A stretch of DNA of 64,000 nucleotides, from the NCBI GenBank assembly GCA_023953905.1, contig JAMLJA010000001.1:186001-250000 (forward strand). The letters are read 5' to 3'. The notes below the pieces were generated by a model that was not told where the DNA came from, did no database searches, and saw only the letters and a list, made by a program, of their open reading frames with translations. This stretch comes from Rhizobiaceae bacterium (lineage in GTDB: Bacteria > Pseudomonadota > Alphaproteobacteria > Rhizobiales > Rhizobiaceae). The position numbers were made by a program, and so were the translations under genes. Positions 35,442 to 43,057 of the stretch are shown here, piece after piece; the stretch's first letter is position 1, and every line of letters starts with the position of its first letter.

Positions 35442-35478
35442 GCAAAACGACCCGGGATCAATTCCCGGGTCGTTTTGC
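35442..35478. terminator. Strong hairpin between yciF-like gene and katE
   Basis: GCAAAACGACCCGGGA (35442-35457) is perfectly complementary to 35463-35478, with a 5-base loop: a 16-bp stem immediately after the yciF stop. On either strand the stem ends in CGTTTTGC, giving a partial T-rich 3' side. It should terminate or attenuate the yciF transcript before katE. Confidence 0.75.
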
Positions 35479-35480
35479 TG

Positions 35481-35987
35481 TCACGCGGCCTTCTTTGCCT
35501 TTGCTCTGTCGTTGACGGAGGCATCGGCAAGCTTTGTTAGATCGCTGTCCGTCTTGGATTCTTCCTGCAGCGTTGCATCCAGCAATTTGGCGGCATCGGC
35601 GAGACCGAGTTCGGTCGCCCAACGCTTCAAGGTTCCATAACGGGTGATTTCATAATGCTCGACCGCCTGCGCAGACGAAATCAACCCTGCATCGAGAGCG
35701 GGCGTGCCCTTGAACTCATCGATGATCTCCTCGCCTTCGGAGATGATGCCTTCGATTGCATCGCAGGTCTTGCCCTGAGCACGCTTGCCCAAAATCTCGA
35801 AAACCTGCTGAAGGCGCTCTACATGGCCTTCGGTTTCCTGCTTATGCTTGTCGAAGGCAGTCTTCAGCTCTTCAGACTGCGCCGCTCGCTGCATTTTTGG
35901 CAGAGCCTTCAGAATCTTGCGCTCCGCGTAATAGATATCCTTGAGCGTATCGTGGAAAAGATCTTCTAGCGTCTTTTCTTTGGCCAT
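35481..35987 (-). CDS. YciE/YciF (DUF892) ferritin-like-fold stress protein
   Basis: A 168-residue all-helical protein of the YciE/YciF family, a ferritin-like four-helix bundle found in stress regulons. Seen: EDLFHDTLKDIYYAERKILK (helix 1, with the conserved YYAE), metal-type residues in HKQETEGHVERL and EHYEITRYGTLKRWA. The C-terminus ends in a Lys/Ala-rich tail (DRAKAKKAA). ATG 35987 has AGAGGA 8 bases upstream. It has an exact EcfG-type promoter at 36049-36073 and is followed by a 16-bp hairpin before katE. The biochemical role is not settled for the family. Confidence 0.9.
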   Translation of the reverse strand: MAKEKTLEDLFHDTLKDIYYAERKILKALPKMQRAAQSEELKTAFDKHKQETEGHVERLQQVFEILGKRAQGKTCDAIEGIISEGEEIIDEFKGTPALDAGLISSAQAVEHYEITRYGTLKRWATELGLADAAKLLDATLQEESKTDSDLTKLADASVNDRAKAKKAA

Positions 35988-36048
35988 TTACTTGTCCTCT
36001 CGGAATTCGACACGATTGGGGGGCGATTTTAGTTTGGTCGCCAAATGT

Positions 36049-36073
36049 AACGCGCTGCCGAAGCAGCTGTTCC
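36049..36073 (-). promoter_or_regulatory. EcfG (RpoE2)-type general stress promoter of the yciF-like gene
   Basis: On the minus strand GGAAC (36073-36069), a 16-base spacer and CGTT (36052-36049) match the EcfG consensus exactly, with a predicted start near 36042 and a leader of about 55 bases. Confidence 0.6.
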
Positions 36074-36170
36074 CAACGCTTTTACGAATCCTCGCGCAAG
36101 CAAGCCGACCTCGTGGCTTTTGTCCTCATTGGGTGATCCAGAGCCTGTACCGGTTGAGATGCGCGTCTCT

Positions 36171-36195
36171 GGAACTTGCGGCACCAAGGGTCGTT
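36171..36195 (+). promoter_or_regulatory. EcfG (RpoE2)-type general stress promoter of the DUF421 gene
   Basis: GGAAC at 36171-36175, a 16-base spacer and CGTT at 36192-36195 match the EcfG consensus exactly, with a predicted start near 36202 and the ATG at 36230. It lies about 100 bases from the divergent yciF promoter, so the intergenic region carries a back-to-back pair. Confidence 0.6.
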
Positions 36196-36229
36196 GGGTC
36201 GGGGTAGCGCAACTTCCAAGAAGCAACCC

Positions 36230-36712
36230 ATGAACTGGGCGTCCATGTTCTTCCATGATTGGGAAGGTATTATCCGAACGCTGGTCGTCGGCATCCTGGC
36301 CTACGTGACGCTCGTCTTGTTCCTTCGCCTGTCGGGTAAGCGAACGCTCGCCAAGCTGAATGCGTTCGATCTGGTGGTGACGGTCGCGCTAGGTTCCACG
36401 CTGGCCGCGACCGTTCTGCAGAAATCGGTTGCACTCGCAGAGGGCGCCACGGCTTTGGCTCTCCTGATAGGTGCGCAATTTCTGGTCACCTTTGTCTCGG
36501 TTCGGTGGGCGGGTTTCGCGGCAGCGGTTCGATCCGAGCCTGCTCTCCTGGCAAGAAATGGAGTGTTTTGCGAAAAGACGATGCAGCGCGAACGGATAAC
36601 CCATGATGAAGCGTTGAGCGCAATCCGGTCCGGAGGTGGACATGCGATCGGCGACATCGAAAGCCTTATTCTGGAAAGTGACGGCAGCATGAGCGTCTCC
36701 CTGACCAAGTGA
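36230..36712 (+). CDS. DUF421 (YetF-like) membrane protein
   Basis: A 160-residue protein: three predicted transmembrane helices in the first 90 residues (IIRTLVVGILAYVTLVLFLR; DLVVTVALGSTLAATVL; ALALLIGAQFLVTFVSV) followed by a short cytoplasmic DUF421 domain containing RNGVFCEKTMQRERITHDE. The family pattern GKRTLAKLNAFDLVVTVALG is clear. ATG 36230 lies just downstream of an EcfG promoter; the longer frame from 36176 would begin inside the promoter. Function unknown; YetF-like proteins are often in stress regulons. Confidence 0.9.
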   Translation: MNWASMFFHDWEGIIRTLVVGILAYVTLVLFLRLSGKRTLAKLNAFDLVVTVALGSTLAATVLQKSVALAEGATALALLIGAQFLVTFVSVRWAGFAAAVRSEPALLARNGVFCEKTMQRERITHDEALSAIRSGGGHAIGDIESLILESDGSMSVSLTK

Positions 36713-36852
36713 GACCTCAGGTCATTGTGCGCACGCTAAGATCGACAGACTCGCCGCTTCCGTGATTTTTGTGCAGTGCAGCAACGTTATCGCCGCAATA
36801 GTGTTGTATCGACTGCCGTCCATTCCCGGGCGTCACATCAAGGACGGCTTAA

Positions 36853-38013
36853 GTGCGAAAAATTTCAGATACAATCGCCCGGCTCTCGGCACTTCAGGCG
36901 CGGCAGAATACGGGCATGGAGGCATTCGGGGCCTCGACCCGTCTCCAGCCCTTGCAAGGCTTCGGTTCCAATCCCGGAGCACTGAAAGCCCATCAATATG
37001 TTCCCTCGGATTTGGGGGAGAAGGCGCCCCTCGTTGTTGTCTTGCATGGCTGCACCCAGAACGCAGCTGGCTACGACCACCACTCCGGTTGGTCGCAACT
37101 CGCCGATGAAGAGGGCTTCGCGCTTCTTTTTCCGGAGCAGCAGCGCCAAAATAATCCAAACCTGTGTTTCAACTGGTTCCAGCCTCAGGACTTCAGGCCC
37201 GGCTCAGGAGAGGCCCACTCCATTCACCAGATGATCGAGACGATGGTGAAGACGCACATGCTCGATGCGAAACGGGTCTTTATAACTGGTCTTTCGGCCG
37301 GAGGCGCCATGACTGCCGCCATGCTTTCGAACCATCCGGAGATGTTCGCGGGCGGAGCAATCATCGCGGGCCTCCCCTACGCCAGTGCCAAGACTGTGCC
37401 TGAAGCGTTCGACCGTATGAGGGGCCACGGCGGCCCATCCGTGCCTGCACTGCAAAAGGCGCTCCGCTCCGCCTCCGATCATCAAGGACCCTGGCCCAAG
37501 ATTTCGATCTGGCAGGGCACCGCGGACAGTACAGTAGCGCCATCGAACGCCGAGGCGATCGCTGAACAGTGGAAAGGCGTCCACGCGGTCGACACCAGCC
37601 GCGCTCTCAAGACTACCGACGGCAGGCTGACGAAGATCGAATGGCTCAGCGCCGGGAATGTTGTGATCGAGATCAACATGATCACGGGCATGGATCACGG
37701 AACGCCGATTGCTGCTGGTCTGGGTGCGCCTGGTCCATACATGCTGGACGTCGGCATCTCTTCCACGCGCGCCATCGCTCAGTTTTGGGAGATCTCCAAG
37801 GCTGACGGCGATGCCGTGAAGTCAAGACATCAGGAACTAGCCACGATCCCGAGCGAGACGCGCAACATTACCCTCGACCACGCAAAGACGCGTAGGGAAT
37901 CGCCAAAGGCCCATCCAAGTAAGGATGGTGACCCCGCGCACTCGGCTTCTGGCACTTCGGGAGTGAAGCAGATCATCGAGGATGCCCTTCGAGCAGCCGG
38001 CCTGATGCGATAG
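36853..38013 (+). CDS. PHB-depolymerase-family (LpqC-like) esterase
   Basis: An alpha/beta-hydrolase of 386 residues in the poly(3-hydroxybutyrate) depolymerase/esterase family (ESTHER PHB class). Visible: LVVVLHGCTQNAAGYDHHSG, the nucleophile elbow FITGLSAGGAMTAAML (Ser near residue 150), IWQGTADSTVAPSNAE (Asp) and MDHGTPIA (His). The absence of a signal peptide argues against extracellular PHB degradation. The start is GTG 36853, with AGGACGG upstream. The last 55 residues (from about 330) are charged and low-complexity, outside the domain. The substrate could be a short-chain ester or intracellular oligomer. Confidence 0.85.
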   Translation: MRKISDTIARLSALQARQNTGMEAFGASTRLQPLQGFGSNPGALKAHQYVPSDLGEKAPLVVVLHGCTQNAAGYDHHSGWSQLADEEGFALLFPEQQRQNNPNLCFNWFQPQDFRPGSGEAHSIHQMIETMVKTHMLDAKRVFITGLSAGGAMTAAMLSNHPEMFAGGAIIAGLPYASAKTVPEAFDRMRGHGGPSVPALQKALRSASDHQGPWPKISIWQGTADSTVAPSNAEAIAEQWKGVHAVDTSRALKTTDGRLTKIEWLSAGNVVIEINMITGMDHGTPIAAGLGAPGPYMLDVGISSTRAIAQFWEISKADGDAVKSRHQELATIPSETRNITLDHAKTRRESPKAHPSKDGDPAHSASGTSGVKQIIEDALRAAGLMR

Positions 38014-38092
38014 TGGCCCTCTTTCTTCTCACAGAGGCGTCGCGGGCAGAAAATCGACGACCCCAGACCTCTTAACGCACGAAGCGTGAAGG

Positions 38093-38350
38093 CTACTTCA
38101 CGATGGCTTCAAGACGTTCGACGATCTTGGCGAGCGCGTCTTCTATGCGCACGTCCGGTTCAGCCAAGCCGTCAGTCTGCTCGGTCGCGGCTCTGCGAAG
38201 GGTTTCCTCAAGCCACTCACCTACAGGTTTGCCGGCGTTTCTCGCCGCCACCTTCACCGCAGCGCGGGTTTCCTGGGACACGCCGCGAACCGACCATGTG
38301 TCCATAGGTTTAGCAATCCGCCATGCCGCTTTGGTTCTTGTCGTGGTCAT
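38093..38350 (-). CDS. Small ribbon-helix-helix-like protein
   Basis: An 85-residue protein. Residues 18-50 (TWSVRGVSQETRAAVKVAA, then GKPVGEWLEETLRRAA) look like a ribbon-helix-helix fold such as those of plasmid partition or antitoxin proteins and of rhizobial small regulators; the C-terminus is an amphipathic helix (DALAKIVERLEAIV). No toxin gene is adjacent. The start ATG 38350 has no convincing Shine-Dalgarno. It may be a DNA-binding regulator, but the fold assignment is by eye only. Confidence 0.6.
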   Translation of the reverse strand: MTTTRTKAAWRIAKPMDTWSVRGVSQETRAAVKVAARNAGKPVGEWLEETLRRAATEQTDGLAEPDVRIEDALAKIVERLEAIVK

Positions 38351-38595
38351 GCGTTAGCGTCGTCCACCGTGTCACCAACAAACCCAATCGTGGACACTTG
38401 TCTTACAAGAACGAACCCACTTCTTGAAGGAGAGATCCAGCCCCCATTGGTTTGGTCAACAGCATTCATACCACAACTTTGTGTTAGATGAGCGGGGCCG
38501 ATCAATGGCTGAAAGGCCTAAGTTGTTCCAACGAACCACCTGCCCGTTCGATCCGCCAAGCTTTTTCAACCAACAATTCAGGACGCGGTTTGACC
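38351..38595. other. 245-base intergenic region, nothing recognised
   Basis: The region between the ribbon-helix-helix gene and tctA has short open frames on both strands without ribosome binding sites and no strong hairpin. GGAAC on the minus strand near 38525 is followed at 17 bases by CATT, not CGTT, and is 175 bases from any start, so I do not call it a promoter. Confidence 0.4.
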
Positions 38596-40086
38596 TCAGA
38601 ACGCCCGCGTCGACCATGCGCGTCTCAATCGCATCAGTGCTGGGACGATCCAGATCGCAAAGAAGACAAAGGCCAGACCTCCCGCGATGGGACGATCGAC
38701 AAAGGCAACAAGATCGCCGCCGGCCTTGATCATCGAATTGGTGAAACTCTCCTCGACGATCTTTCCAAGGACCAGCCCCAGAACCATTGGCGCAATGGGA
38801 AACCCGTTCTCTTCCATGAACCAGCCAACAACCCCCAGCGCGAGAATGATCCATAGATCGAACACGGCATTGTTGACCGCGAAAGCACCAACGATCGAGA
38901 ACATGAGAATGATCGGCAACAGGATGCGCTGATTGATTCGAAGCACATGGCGCGCCGCCTTGATGGCCAGAAGGCCAAGTGGAATCAGAAGCAGATTTGC
39001 CAGGATGAAGACGACGAAAATGGCCGAGACGATGTCACCGCTCTGGGTAAAGACCGTCGGCCCCGGATTCATGCCCTTGATCAGCAGCACGCCGATCACG
39101 ATTGCGGTGATGGAATCACCCGGTATGCCAAAGACCAAGGCGGGAACATACGCGCCCCCAAGGGATGCATTGTTGGAAGCGCTGGCGTCCACGACGCCCT
39201 CGATATGGCCGGTGCCGAACTTTTCGGGCGTCTTGGAAAAGCGCTTCGAGACGGCATATGATATCCAGCCGGCGATATCCGCGCCCGCTCCCGGCAGAAT
39301 ACCGAGGATCGTGCCGATCACGCCGCCTCGCAACGCGTTCCATTTATAGAACATGATCGATGAAACGCCCTGAAGCAGAATGGCGCCCTTGACCTGCTCT
39401 GGGGGAGGCAGATCCTCATGGATCGTCGAGGCCTTGCGGAAAAGCTCAGCGATCGCAAAGAGCCCGATGAGCGCTGCAATCAGAGACACCCCGCCCATGA
39501 GATCGACCGTGCCGAACGTATACCGAGGCATCCCGGTCACGACATCCAGCCCGACGGTCGCCAGGAAGAGCCCCAGAAATAGCGATGTGATCCCTTTGAA
39601 CGGGTTCGAAGCGCTGATCAGCGTGGCTGCTGAAAGCCCTATCAAGGCCAGCCAGAAATACTCATAGCTGGAAAATCGCAGCGCGATCTGGGCGAGTTGG
39701 GGCGCCAGCAGGATCAGCGCCATGGTTCCGAATATGCCGCCAAACGCTGACGCCAGAAGGTTGACGCTGAGCACCCGGGAGAGTTCCCCGCGCCGCCCCA
39801 GCAGATAGGCTTCAGACACATAGGCGGCGGACGCGGGCGTTCCTGGTATCCGTAGCAATGCTCCGGGAATATCGCCCGCAAATATCGACATTGCGGAGCA
39901 GGTCACGATCGCGCCGATGGCGGGCACCGGGTCCATGTAGAAGGTCAGCGGCACGAGCAGCGCCGCCGCCATTGTTGCTGTAAGGCCGGGCATCGACCCG
40001 ACAAACAGTCCAAAGATGGCCGACGCCCCGATCACGAACAGCGTGAAAGGCTGGAAGACGGTCTGGATGGCAGCCACAAAATTCAT
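38596..40086 (-). CDS. Tripartite tricarboxylate transporter, large permease (TctA)
   Basis: A 496-residue inner-membrane protein with about 11-12 helices, the TctA subunit of a TTT transporter driven by ion gradients. The family signature GLFVGSMPGLTATMAAALLV occurs near residue 22, and GDIPGALLRIPGTPASAAYV near 66; the internal repeat FGIPGDSITAIVIGVLLIKG is near 330. ATG 40086 is chosen because it overlaps the TctB stop by 4 bases and matches the family N-terminus; the frame is open to 40191. It is the last gene of the RraA-regulator-TctCBA operon. Confidence 0.93.
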   Translation of the reverse strand: MNFVAAIQTVFQPFTLFVIGASAIFGLFVGSMPGLTATMAAALLVPLTFYMDPVPAIGAIVTCSAMSIFAGDIPGALLRIPGTPASAAYVSEAYLLGRRGELSRVLSVNLLASAFGGIFGTMALILLAPQLAQIALRFSSYEYFWLALIGLSAATLISASNPFKGITSLFLGLFLATVGLDVVTGMPRYTFGTVDLMGGVSLIAALIGLFAIAELFRKASTIHEDLPPPEQVKGAILLQGVSSIMFYKWNALRGGVIGTILGILPGAGADIAGWISYAVSKRFSKTPEKFGTGHIEGVVDASASNNASLGGAYVPALVFGIPGDSITAIVIGVLLIKGMNPGPTVFTQSGDIVSAIFVVFILANLLLIPLGLLAIKAARHVLRINQRILLPIILMFSIVGAFAVNNAVFDLWIILALGVVGWFMEENGFPIAPMVLGLVLGKIVEESFTNSMIKAGGDLVAFVDRPIAGGLAFVFFAIWIVPALMRLRRAWSTRAF

Positions 40087-40559
40087 GGCAACATCGCCTC
40101 TATGACGCCGTAAGGCAGCGGAACCCGCATGAGCATGACAAAGATGACGTGAAGGGATACCGAAAGCACGAGCGCTACCCCCGCACTCCACAGAACGTTC
40201 ACGCGGAATGCCAGCAGCAACCCGAACGTCACGAGAACGGACGTGGCGAGAAATCCGAGCGGTGGGCTCAACAGTCCGTAGGCAATGATTGCCGCAGGAA
40301 CGGCCAGCACCGCAACAACATTACCCGGGCGCCGCATCCAGTCAGGAATCACGGCGATCGGAAGCGCAGCCTTCTTTTTCAAGCTCATCACGACAAGTGC
40401 GAGGCCACAGGCCGTCAGCACAGCTCCGATCAACCCCGGATAGAAGGCTGGACTGACCGGTGAAGCGCCGACGGATGGGAAGGTACGGGCCCGCAGGAGT
40501 ATGGCAAGGCCGAGACCGGCAATCGCCAGTCCCGACGCCAGATCGCTGACCTTGAGCAC
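40083..40559 (-). CDS. Tripartite tricarboxylate transporter, small permease (TctB)
   Basis: A 158-residue membrane protein with about four helices (DLASGLAIAGLGLAILLRAR; FYPGLIGAVLTACGLALVVM; VVAVLAVPAAIIAYGLL; LSVSLHVIFVMLMRVPLP), typical for the poorly conserved TctB subunit. Its gene lies between tctC and tctA with a 3-base gap and a 4-base overlap, so all three are translationally close-coupled. The subunit probably assembles with TctA. Confidence 0.87.
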   Translation of the reverse strand: MLKVSDLASGLAIAGLGLAILLRARTFPSVGASPVSPAFYPGLIGAVLTACGLALVVMSLKKKAALPIAVIPDWMRRPGNVVAVLAVPAAIIAYGLLSPPLGFLATSVLVTFGLLLAFRVNVLWSAGVALVLSVSLHVIFVMLMRVPLPYGVIEAMLP

Positions 40560-40562
40560 GGA

Positions 40563-41537
40563 TCAGTCCCGCTTACGCAGACCGAGCAGGCCCATGATCT
40601 CGCCATTGCGCTCGTGCTGAGTGGCGAGGTACTCGCCAAACTCACCATCCGAGAGGTAGATGACGCCGAAACCACGGTCCTTCATGAAGCTCTGGAACTC
40701 ATCCGAGTGCCACGCCGCGTCGACCGCCTTGATCAGCTTTTCCTTTGCCTCGTCTGGAATACCGACTGGAGCAACGATGCCGCGCCATGTACCGCCGGCC
40801 CATTCGGTACCGATCGCTTCCTTGACGGTTGGCACATCCGGGAACGCACCCAGACGTTCGTCCGCCAGGACCGCGAGGCTCTTGACCTGCCCAGCGTCAA
40901 TCATCGCCTTTGCCTCTGGCAATGACGACGGCACGATCTCGACGCCACCGGCGGCCAGTTCCTGAAAACCCGGCGCTGCGCCTTGGCTGGGAACGACCGT
41001 AACCTTGTTAGGGTCGATGCCCTGGGAGTTGAGCAGACCCGCAAAGGCCAGATGGTAGGCCGCGCCTGCGCCCATGCCCGAGAGCTTGTAGGTACCCGCA
41101 GGTGCCGACGAGATGGCATCAAGTGCCGTGCGCAGATCATTCCACTCGCCATTGGCCGCGACGTTGAATGACGAAGCATCGAGATTGACCAGCGCGATGG
41201 GCGTGACGTCCTTGGCGGTAAATTGCGCGGTGCCTGACCAGTAGTATGTCGACAGTTCCGCGCTCGCCAGACCGATGGTGTAGCCATCCGGCTTTGCGTT
41301 GACCATCTCCGTGTGGCCGATAACGCCGGCACCGCCGGTGCGGTTCACGACGTTGACGGGAGTGCCCAACTCGGCCTCGATGCGCGCCGCGAGCGAGCGC
41401 GCCACCGCATCTGTGCCACCGCCAGCCGCCCATGAGACAAGCATGGTGATCGGGCGTTCCGGATATTCGGCGAGCGCCGCGCCTGGCAGCGCCAGAAGCA
41501 TCGCCGATGTCAAAAGAATGGATTTGGTGAGTTTCAT
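40563..41537 (-). CDS. Tripartite tricarboxylate transporter, periplasmic binding protein (TctC)
   Basis: A 324-residue BugD/TctC-family extracytoplasmic receptor. The signal peptide MKLTKSILLTSAMLLALPGA ends after ALA near residue 23, followed by the family pattern YPERPITMLVSWAAGGGTDA and VNVVNRTGGAGVIGH. TctC proteins bind carboxylates through two water molecules and show no strong ligand signature. GGAGG lies about 6 bases before ATG 41537, so the apparent MEEN extension upstream is the ribosome binding site itself. With the RraA and DapA-like enzymes next door, the ligand may be a hydroxy- or keto-dicarboxylate (inference). Confidence 0.92.
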   Translation of the reverse strand: MKLTKSILLTSAMLLALPGAALAEYPERPITMLVSWAAGGGTDAVARSLAARIEAELGTPVNVVNRTGGAGVIGHTEMVNAKPDGYTIGLASAELSTYYWSGTAQFTAKDVTPIALVNLDASSFNVAANGEWNDLRTALDAISSAPAGTYKLSGMGAGAAYHLAFAGLLNSQGIDPNKVTVVPSQGAAPGFQELAAGGVEIVPSSLPEAKAMIDAGQVKSLAVLADERLGAFPDVPTVKEAIGTEWAGGTWRGIVAPVGIPDEAKEKLIKAVDAAWHSDEFQSFMKDRGFGVIYLSDGEFGEYLATQHERNGEIMGLLGLRKRD

Positions 41538-41568
41538 GTTTTCCTCCACATGTTGATAGTTTTTTGGC

Positions 41569-42303
41569 TCAGAGTTTGAGCCGCTCCGTCAGATCGGATT
41601 CCGTATAGCCGAGCACGTCCAGCATGGCGGCGTGGGCCGCTTCAGGATCTTCAGCATCGATCGCCAGCGATACCCTTTCGTGAGCCGGCAGATTGCCGGG
41701 AAAGATGTCGGGGTTCTGGATGCTGATCTGGAAGAAGGCCGACAGGATTGCTGTCAGCGCCGGCGAAAATGCGAGTAGAATGGCGTTGTGAGATGCCTCC
41801 AGAATGGCGGTGTGATACTGGATATCGGCTCGGACTGAGGCTGCCGGATCCCCCACCGAGTCGGCCATTGCGCGATAGGCAGCGCGGATGTTCGACCTGT
41901 TGGAGACGGTTGCATTGGTTGCCGCAAGCCGTGCTGCTTGTGGCTCGATGATTCTGCGTGCCACGAGAATGTCGCGGACCAGTCCGGGCTCGACAAGCCC
42001 CGGTCTCAGCATCCAATGCAAGACGTCATGGTCGAACAGATTCCACTGGCTGCGGGGAAGGATCACTGTTCCCAGACGTGGCCGCGCAGAAACCATGCCC
42101 TTGCTCGCCAGCACCTTGATCGCTTCACGCAGAACGCTCCTGCCGACATCAAGCGTTTGGGCGAGATCGGCCTCGACCGGGAGCGGCAATCCGGGCGCGA
42201 AATCGCCCGCGACAATGCGCTCCCCAAGGGTTGCGACAGCCGTCGCTATCTTGCCCTTGCCCATGTTGCGGGCGGCTGCGGGATTGTCCGGCGTACCGAT
42301 CAT
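41569..42303 (-). CDS. GntR-family regulator, FadR subfamily
   Basis: A 244-residue repressor-type regulator: N-terminal winged helix (VEADLAQTLDVGRSVLREA, RPRLGTVILPRSQWNLFDHD) and C-terminal all-helical FCD ligand domain (residues about 90-235) with metal or carboxylate-binding His and Asp residues in DIQYHTAILEASHNAIL. FadR-subfamily members usually respond to carboxylic acids. Its ATG overlaps the RraA-like stop by one base (TGATG), and it precedes tctC. A perfect palindrome at 43027-43041 is its best candidate operator. Confidence 0.92.
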   Translation of the reverse strand: MIGTPDNPAAARNMGKGKIATAVATLGERIVAGDFAPGLPLPVEADLAQTLDVGRSVLREAIKVLASKGMVSARPRLGTVILPRSQWNLFDHDVLHWMLRPGLVEPGLVRDILVARRIIEPQAARLAATNATVSNRSNIRAAYRAMADSVGDPAASVRADIQYHTAILEASHNAILLAFSPALTAILSAFFQISIQNPDIFPGNLPAHERVSLAIDAEDPEAAHAAMLDVLGYTESDLTERLKL

Positions 42304-42950
42304 CAGAACTTGCCGTATTTCAGATAGGCCTGCTGCGGATCCTCTCCCGCGAGAATGGCTGCACGTACCTTGTTCTCTGTGCTGATCGCCGTTTCGGCGC
42401 GCTCGAGTACGCTTTCCACCTTGTCGGCGGGGATGACGACGACACCATCCTGATCGCCAAGAATGTAGTCTCCGGCGCGGATGACCACATTGCCGATCGT
42501 GATCGTCTCGTTGAAGGCTTCCGGTACCCAGTTGGCCACAATGTCGATCGGTGTCGTGAAGCTGCAGAACACCGGAAAGCCGATATCGCGAATGAAGCTC
42601 ACATCACGCGCGCCTCCGTCGACGAGATAGCCAAGCACACCACGAAACTTCAGCGTCTCTGCCGACAGTTCACCCATCAGCGCGCGAACCGAATCCTGCG
42701 GCTGGCAAACCACCACGTGACCAGCTGCTGCCTTCGACAGAAATCCGGTCCACTCAAGCAATGTCGTGTGGGCGTCGACCGTCTTGTCCGGTCTGCCGCG
42801 CATCGTGAAAACCGGCCCGGCAATCTTCAGGGCAGGGTCGAGTGGGCGGATTTCAGGCGGCAGAACCGCCGGCGCGAGCCCCATGTCCCGCATGATGTCG
42901 TAAATGATGCCCGAGTAGCAGTTCGCGAGACGTTCCGTGAGAGTGGGCAT
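42303..42950 (-). CDS. RraA-like aldolase/decarboxylase family protein
   Basis: A 215-residue member of the RraA/HMG-CHA aldolase family: class II (metal-dependent) pyruvate aldolases or oxaloacetate decarboxylases, some only RNase E regulators. Visible: the phosphate-binding-like region AAAGHVVVCQPQDSVRALMG and the active-site DGGARDVSFIRDIGFPVF, with the Arg-Asp pair needed for catalysis and metal binding. ATG 42950 has GAGGAT 5 bases upstream; ATG 42962 is in frame but overlaps that site. As first gene of the operon with TctCBA and a FadR-type regulator, it is more likely catabolic than an RNase E inhibitor. Confidence 0.87.
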   Translation of the reverse strand: MPTLTERLANCYSGIIYDIMRDMGLAPAVLPPEIRPLDPALKIAGPVFTMRGRPDKTVDAHTTLLEWTGFLSKAAAGHVVVCQPQDSVRALMGELSAETLKFRGVLGYLVDGGARDVSFIRDIGFPVFCSFTTPIDIVANWVPEAFNETITIGNVVIRAGDYILGDQDGVVVIPADKVESVLERAETAISTENKVRAAILAGEDPQQAYLKYGKF

Positions 42951-43008
42951 CAGTATCCTCAAATTCCTGGCAGGTCCGCCTTGGCGGTTGCGCGGACTGT
43001 GTCACGAG

Positions 43009-43041
43009 TATAATGCTTTGGCAAGCATTCATCTGATGAAT
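43009..43041 (+). promoter_or_regulatory. Promoter -10 and 15-bp palindromic operator in the divergent tct/dapA-like region
   Basis: TATAAT at 43009-43014 is a consensus -10 box for the plus-strand gene; a weak -35 TTGCGC lies 15 bases upstream. Starting 12 bases later, ATTCATC-T-GATGAAT (43027-43041) is a perfect 7+1+7 palindrome, just downstream of the predicted transcript start. Its place suits repression by the FadR-type regulator encoded at 41569-42303. Confidence 0.6.
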
Positions 43042-43057
43042 CAAAATGGAAAAGAAT

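Noticed and set aside
38093-38350. Toxin-antitoxin module
   Set aside because: The ribbon-helix-helix-like protein has no adjacent small toxin gene on either side.
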